Shown: piece by piece, positions 61,827-64,000 of the stretch
Numbering within the stretch: position 1 is the stretch's first letter
Layout: every line of letters begins with the position of its first letter
Notes under the pieces: generated by a model
Told to the model about the DNA's origin: nothing
Databases searched by the model: none
The model's input: the letters and a program-made list of their open reading frames with translations, nothing else
Made by a program: the position numbers and the translations under genes
Source: Amorphoplanes digitatis
Lineage (GTDB): Bacteria > Actinomycetota > Actinomycetes > Mycobacteriales > Micromonosporaceae
Assembly (NCBI RefSeq): GCF_014205335.1
Contig: NZ_JACHNH010000001.1
Location: 3,590,501-3,654,500 of the forward strand
DNA length: 64,000 bases
Reading direction: 5' to 3'

Positions 61827-63723
61827 GACCAGCCTCACCGAGCGCCTGCTCTTCACGCACGGCGCCGTTGCCGAGCTCGGCAGCGTCGATGCCGGCAACA
61901 CCGCCACCGACAGCGGCGCGCTGGAACGCGAGCGGGGAATCACCATCCGCGCCGCGGTGGCGTCGCTGACCGTCGGTGACCTGCGGCTCAATCTCATCGA
62001 CACGCCCGGCCACCCGGACTTCATCGCCGAGGTGGAGCGGGCACTCGCCGTCCTCGACGGCGCGGTGCTGGTGCTCTCCGCCGTCGAGGGCGTCCAGGCG
62101 CAGACCCGGGTGCTCCTTCGATCGCTGCGCCGCCTGCGCATCCCCACCCTGATCTTCATCAACAAGATCGACCGGGCCGGTGCCCGGACGGACTCCCTGC
62201 TCCCCGAGGTCCGGACCCGGCTCGGCGCCGCCGTCGTCGCGATGAACGCCGTACGCGACGCGGGCACCGCCGCGGCCCGCGTCGTGCCCCGGCGGTGGGA
62301 GCCACGGGCGGCGGAGACCCTCGCCGACCACGACGACGACCTGCTGGCCCGCCTGGTCGACGGCGCCGAGCCGCCGCCGGCCGAGGTGCGAGGGCTGCTC
62401 GCGGAGCAGACCGCCGCCGGGCTGGTGCATCCGGTGTTCTTCGGCTCGGCGACGACCGGCGCGGGCACCGGCGACCTGACCGGCGGCATCGTCTCGCTGC
62501 TGCGCCCGCGGGAGGCCACCGGCGGCGGCACCACCGGGCTGGTCTTCGCGATCGAGCGCGGCGCGGGCGGCGAGAAGGTCGCCTACCTGCGCCTGTTCTC
62601 CGGCATGCTGCGCGAACGGCAGCGCGTCGTCTTCCGCCGCGCGGCCGGCGCCGGCACCGAGGAGGTCTCCGGCCGCCTCTCGGGCGTCGAGGTCGTCGGC
62701 GGCGGGCGCGGGGATCTCACGGCCGGCAGCATCGGCCGGGTGCGCGGCCTGCCCGGCATCCGGGTCGGCGACCGCCTCGGCGCGACCGCCGCGGCAATGA
62801 CCCCGCAGTTCTCCCCGCCCGGCATCGAGTCCCTGGTCCGGGCGGCACGGCCGGACGACCAGGCGCGCCTGCACGCGGCGCTGAACATCCTCGCGGACGA
62901 GGACCCGCTCATCCGTACCCGCGCGGTGCCGGGCGGCGGCACGTCGGTGCTGCTGTACGGGGCGGTCCAGCGCGAGGTGCTCGCCGACCGCCTCGACCGC
63001 GACTTCGGGGTGGTGGCGGTCTTCGGCGAGATCCGCCCCGTCTACTTCGAACGGGTGACCGGCGCCGGCGAGCACATGATCGCGTTCGACCCCCGCCGCC
63101 CCAACGACTTCTGGGCGACCGTCGGCCTGCGCGTCGAGCCGGGCCCGCCCGGATCGGGCCTGCGGTACGTCCGCGACGTGCAGTGGGGCGCCATCCCGCC
63201 GGCGTTCCACCGGGCGACCGAGGAGGCGGTGCGCAGAACCGCCGAGCAGGGCCTGCACGGCTGGGAGATCCTCGACTGCACGGTGACGGTCATCCGCACC
63301 GGCTACCGGTCGCCGACCTCCTCGGCGGCGGACTTCCGCGGCCTCGCCCCCGTGGTCTTCATGCGCGCACTGCGGGCGGCGGGCACGACGATCTGCGAAC
63401 CCTGCGCGGCGTTCGATCTGGAGGCACCGGCGGACACCCTCAGCGCGGTTCTCGCCATGCTGTCCGGACTCGGCGCCGACGTCACCGGCTCCGACATGGA
63501 TGGAGCGGTCTGTACCGTCACGGGCCGCATGCCGGTTCGGCTGGTTCCCGAGCTCACCGCCGCTCTGCCCGGCCTGACCCGTGGCGAGGGCGCCCTGTGG
63601 AGCCGCCCGGGTCAGGACCGGCCGCTGCGCGGGGCCGCCGTCCGACGGCGGCGGCTCGACGGAAATCCGCTGGACTACGACGAGTACCTGCGCTTCCTCA
63701 GCTCCCGGCTGCCGGTCTCGTGA
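61774..63723 (+). CDS. Tetracycline-resistance-type ribosomal protection protein (OtrA/TetM family)
   Basis: A 649-residue EF-G-like GTPase. G1 is AHVDAGKTS (residues 11-19), G2 RGITI, G3 DTPGH, G4 NKID and G5 SA, followed by EF-G domains II to V (C-terminal LHGWEILDCTVTVIRTGYRSP and FDLEAPADTLSAVLAML). It is shorter than EF-G and matches Otr(A)-type proteins that remove tetracycline from the ribosome. Whether it confers resistance is unknown; many actinomycetes carry such genes intrinsically. It starts at TTG 61774 with GAGGA upstream, inside a short leader ORF. Confidence 0.9.
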   Translation: MTVRTLNLGILAHVDAGKTSLTERLLFTHGAVAELGSVDAGNTATDSGALERERGITIRAAVASLTVGDLRLNLIDTPGHPDFIAEVERALAVLDGAVLVLSAVEGVQAQTRVLLRSLRRLRIPTLIFINKIDRAGARTDSLLPEVRTRLGAAVVAMNAVRDAGTAAARVVPRRWEPRAAETLADHDDDLLARLVDGAEPPPAEVRGLLAEQTAAGLVHPVFFGSATTGAGTGDLTGGIVSLLRPREATGGGTTGLVFAIERGAGGEKVAYLRLFSGMLRERQRVVFRRAAGAGTEEVSGRLSGVEVVGGGRGDLTAGSIGRVRGLPGIRVGDRLGATAAAMTPQFSPPGIESLVRAARPDDQARLHAALNILADEDPLIRTRAVPGGGTSVLLYGAVQREVLADRLDRDFGVVAVFGEIRPVYFERVTGAGEHMIAFDPRRPNDFWATVGLRVEPGPPGSGLRYVRDVQWGAIPPAFHRATEEAVRRTAEQGLHGWEILDCTVTVIRTGYRSPTSSAADFRGLAPVVFMRALRAAGTTICEPCAAFDLEAPADTLSAVLAMLSGLGADVTGSDMDGAVCTVTGRMPVRLVPELTAALPGLTRGEGALWSRPGQDRPLRGAAVRRRRLDGNPLDYDEYLRFLSSRLPVS

Positions 63724-63851
63724 TCCACATCGACCCGAACAGAGGCTCGTTCCCGGGGACCGTTTGGGGACCGCACGGTACGCACGCCGGCGTTTCTGTA
63801 CGCCTTCAAGGGCGGCCCGTCGAGAGCGGCTCGTCGTTAGACTTGCCGGCC
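63724..63851 (+). promoter_or_regulatory. Intergenic region with leaderless-type -10
   Basis: Non-coding. TAGACT at 63838-63843 stands 8 nt before ATG 63852 and probably starts the next transcript. Confidence 0.35.
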
Positions 63852-64000
63852 ATGGGACTGCTCATCTTCAGCCTCAACCTCACCCTGGACGGTTGCGTCG
63901 ACCACCAGGAGGGGATCGCCGACGACGAGACTCATGCCTTCTTCACCCGGCTCATGGACGAGGGCGGGGCGATGCTGTGGGGTCGCGTCACCTACGAGAT
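63852..64000 (+). CDS. Dihydrofolate reductase/RibD C-terminal family protein, cut at window edge
   Basis: The first 49 codons (MGLLIFSLNLTLDGCVDHQEG then ADDETHAFFTRLMDEGGAMLWGRVTYE) match the start of RibD-C/YwjB-type reductases, where SLTLDG and LWGRxTYE are conserved. The rest lies outside the window. The family reduces pterin- or pyrimidine-like substrates with NADPH. The start is fixed by the conserved N-terminus and by a -10-like TAGACT 8 nt upstream. Confidence 0.85.
   Translation, partial: MGLLIFSLNLTLDGCVDHQEGIADDETHAFFTRLMDEGGAMLWGRVTYE

Noticed and set aside
59658..62534. Long minus-strand open frame across the SfnB-like, GNAT and ribosomal-protection genes.
   Set aside because: It crosses three recognised genes and their intergenic regions, so it is a shadow frame.
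63724..63851. tRNA or other structured RNA in the gap after the ribosomal protection gene.
   Set aside because: No cloverleaf arms or terminator-like structure could be found; no tRNA or rRNA was seen anywhere in the window.

Overview
The window is very GC-rich, uses GTG and TTG starts freely and has many genes overlapping by 4 or 8 bp. Several genes have a TAnnnT -10 element only 6-8 nt before the start codon, which suggests leaderless transcripts. With a flagellar fliQ, STAS and ANTAR regulators, a PHO box, a CebR-type box and cellulase/cutinase-type secreted enzymes, this looks like the chromosome of a filamentous actinomycete, most likely Micromonosporaceae (Actinoplanes-like). The placement is inference; no rRNA or tRNA gene was seen.

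Layout. 1-1570: an amino-acid permease (cut at the left edge) and a STAS protein. 1612-9482: a block of plus-strand genes (esterase, ATP-grasp, P450, DUF5990, SNF2 helicase, SWIM protein), most overlapping or closely spaced. 9286-12185: a repeat-rich region holding a serially duplicated 3' end of the SWIM gene with a CTG run, a 31-bp minisatellite, a small membrane protein, and a low-complexity protein carrying both a 45-bp and a 17-bp minisatellite. 12595-24546: methyltransferase, zinc-ribbon SDR, membrane protein, FKBP, YaaA, STAS, CopC-CopD, phosphoglucomutase, and a two-component pair with a duplicated kinase. 24738-36825: GGDEF-EAL protein, 6-phosphogluconate dehydrogenase, MazF-like protein, transglutaminase-like protein, ANTAR-PAS-PP2C phosphatase, DUF427, a PET-hydrolase-like cutinase, a second secreted hydrolase and a beta-helix-like membrane protein.

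37565-42547 is the most unusual part: a Ser/Thr kinase fused to an apparently intact CHAT (caspase-like) protease, translationally coupled to a small membrane-active-looking protein, and followed on the other strand by a DUF4240-like protein, an MmpS-like membrane protein and a protein of nearly identical TPR repeats. It resembles actinobacterial conflict or programmed-cell-death loci, but that role is inferred.

42715-64000: Nudix hydrolase, GH5-CBM2 cellulase under a perfect CebR-type palindrome, a lipoprotein and an ECF sigma factor facing each other across two mirror-image ECF promoters, a solitary fliQ, an ArsR/SRPBCC pair, GlgX, a DEAD-box helicase, a D-amino-acid oxidase, PhoX behind a three-unit PHO box, a YraQ-type permease/TIGR03943 operon, an SfnB-like oxidoreductase, a GNAT enzyme, an Otr(A)/Tet-type ribosomal protection protein with an overlapping leader ORF, and the start of a RibD-type reductase.
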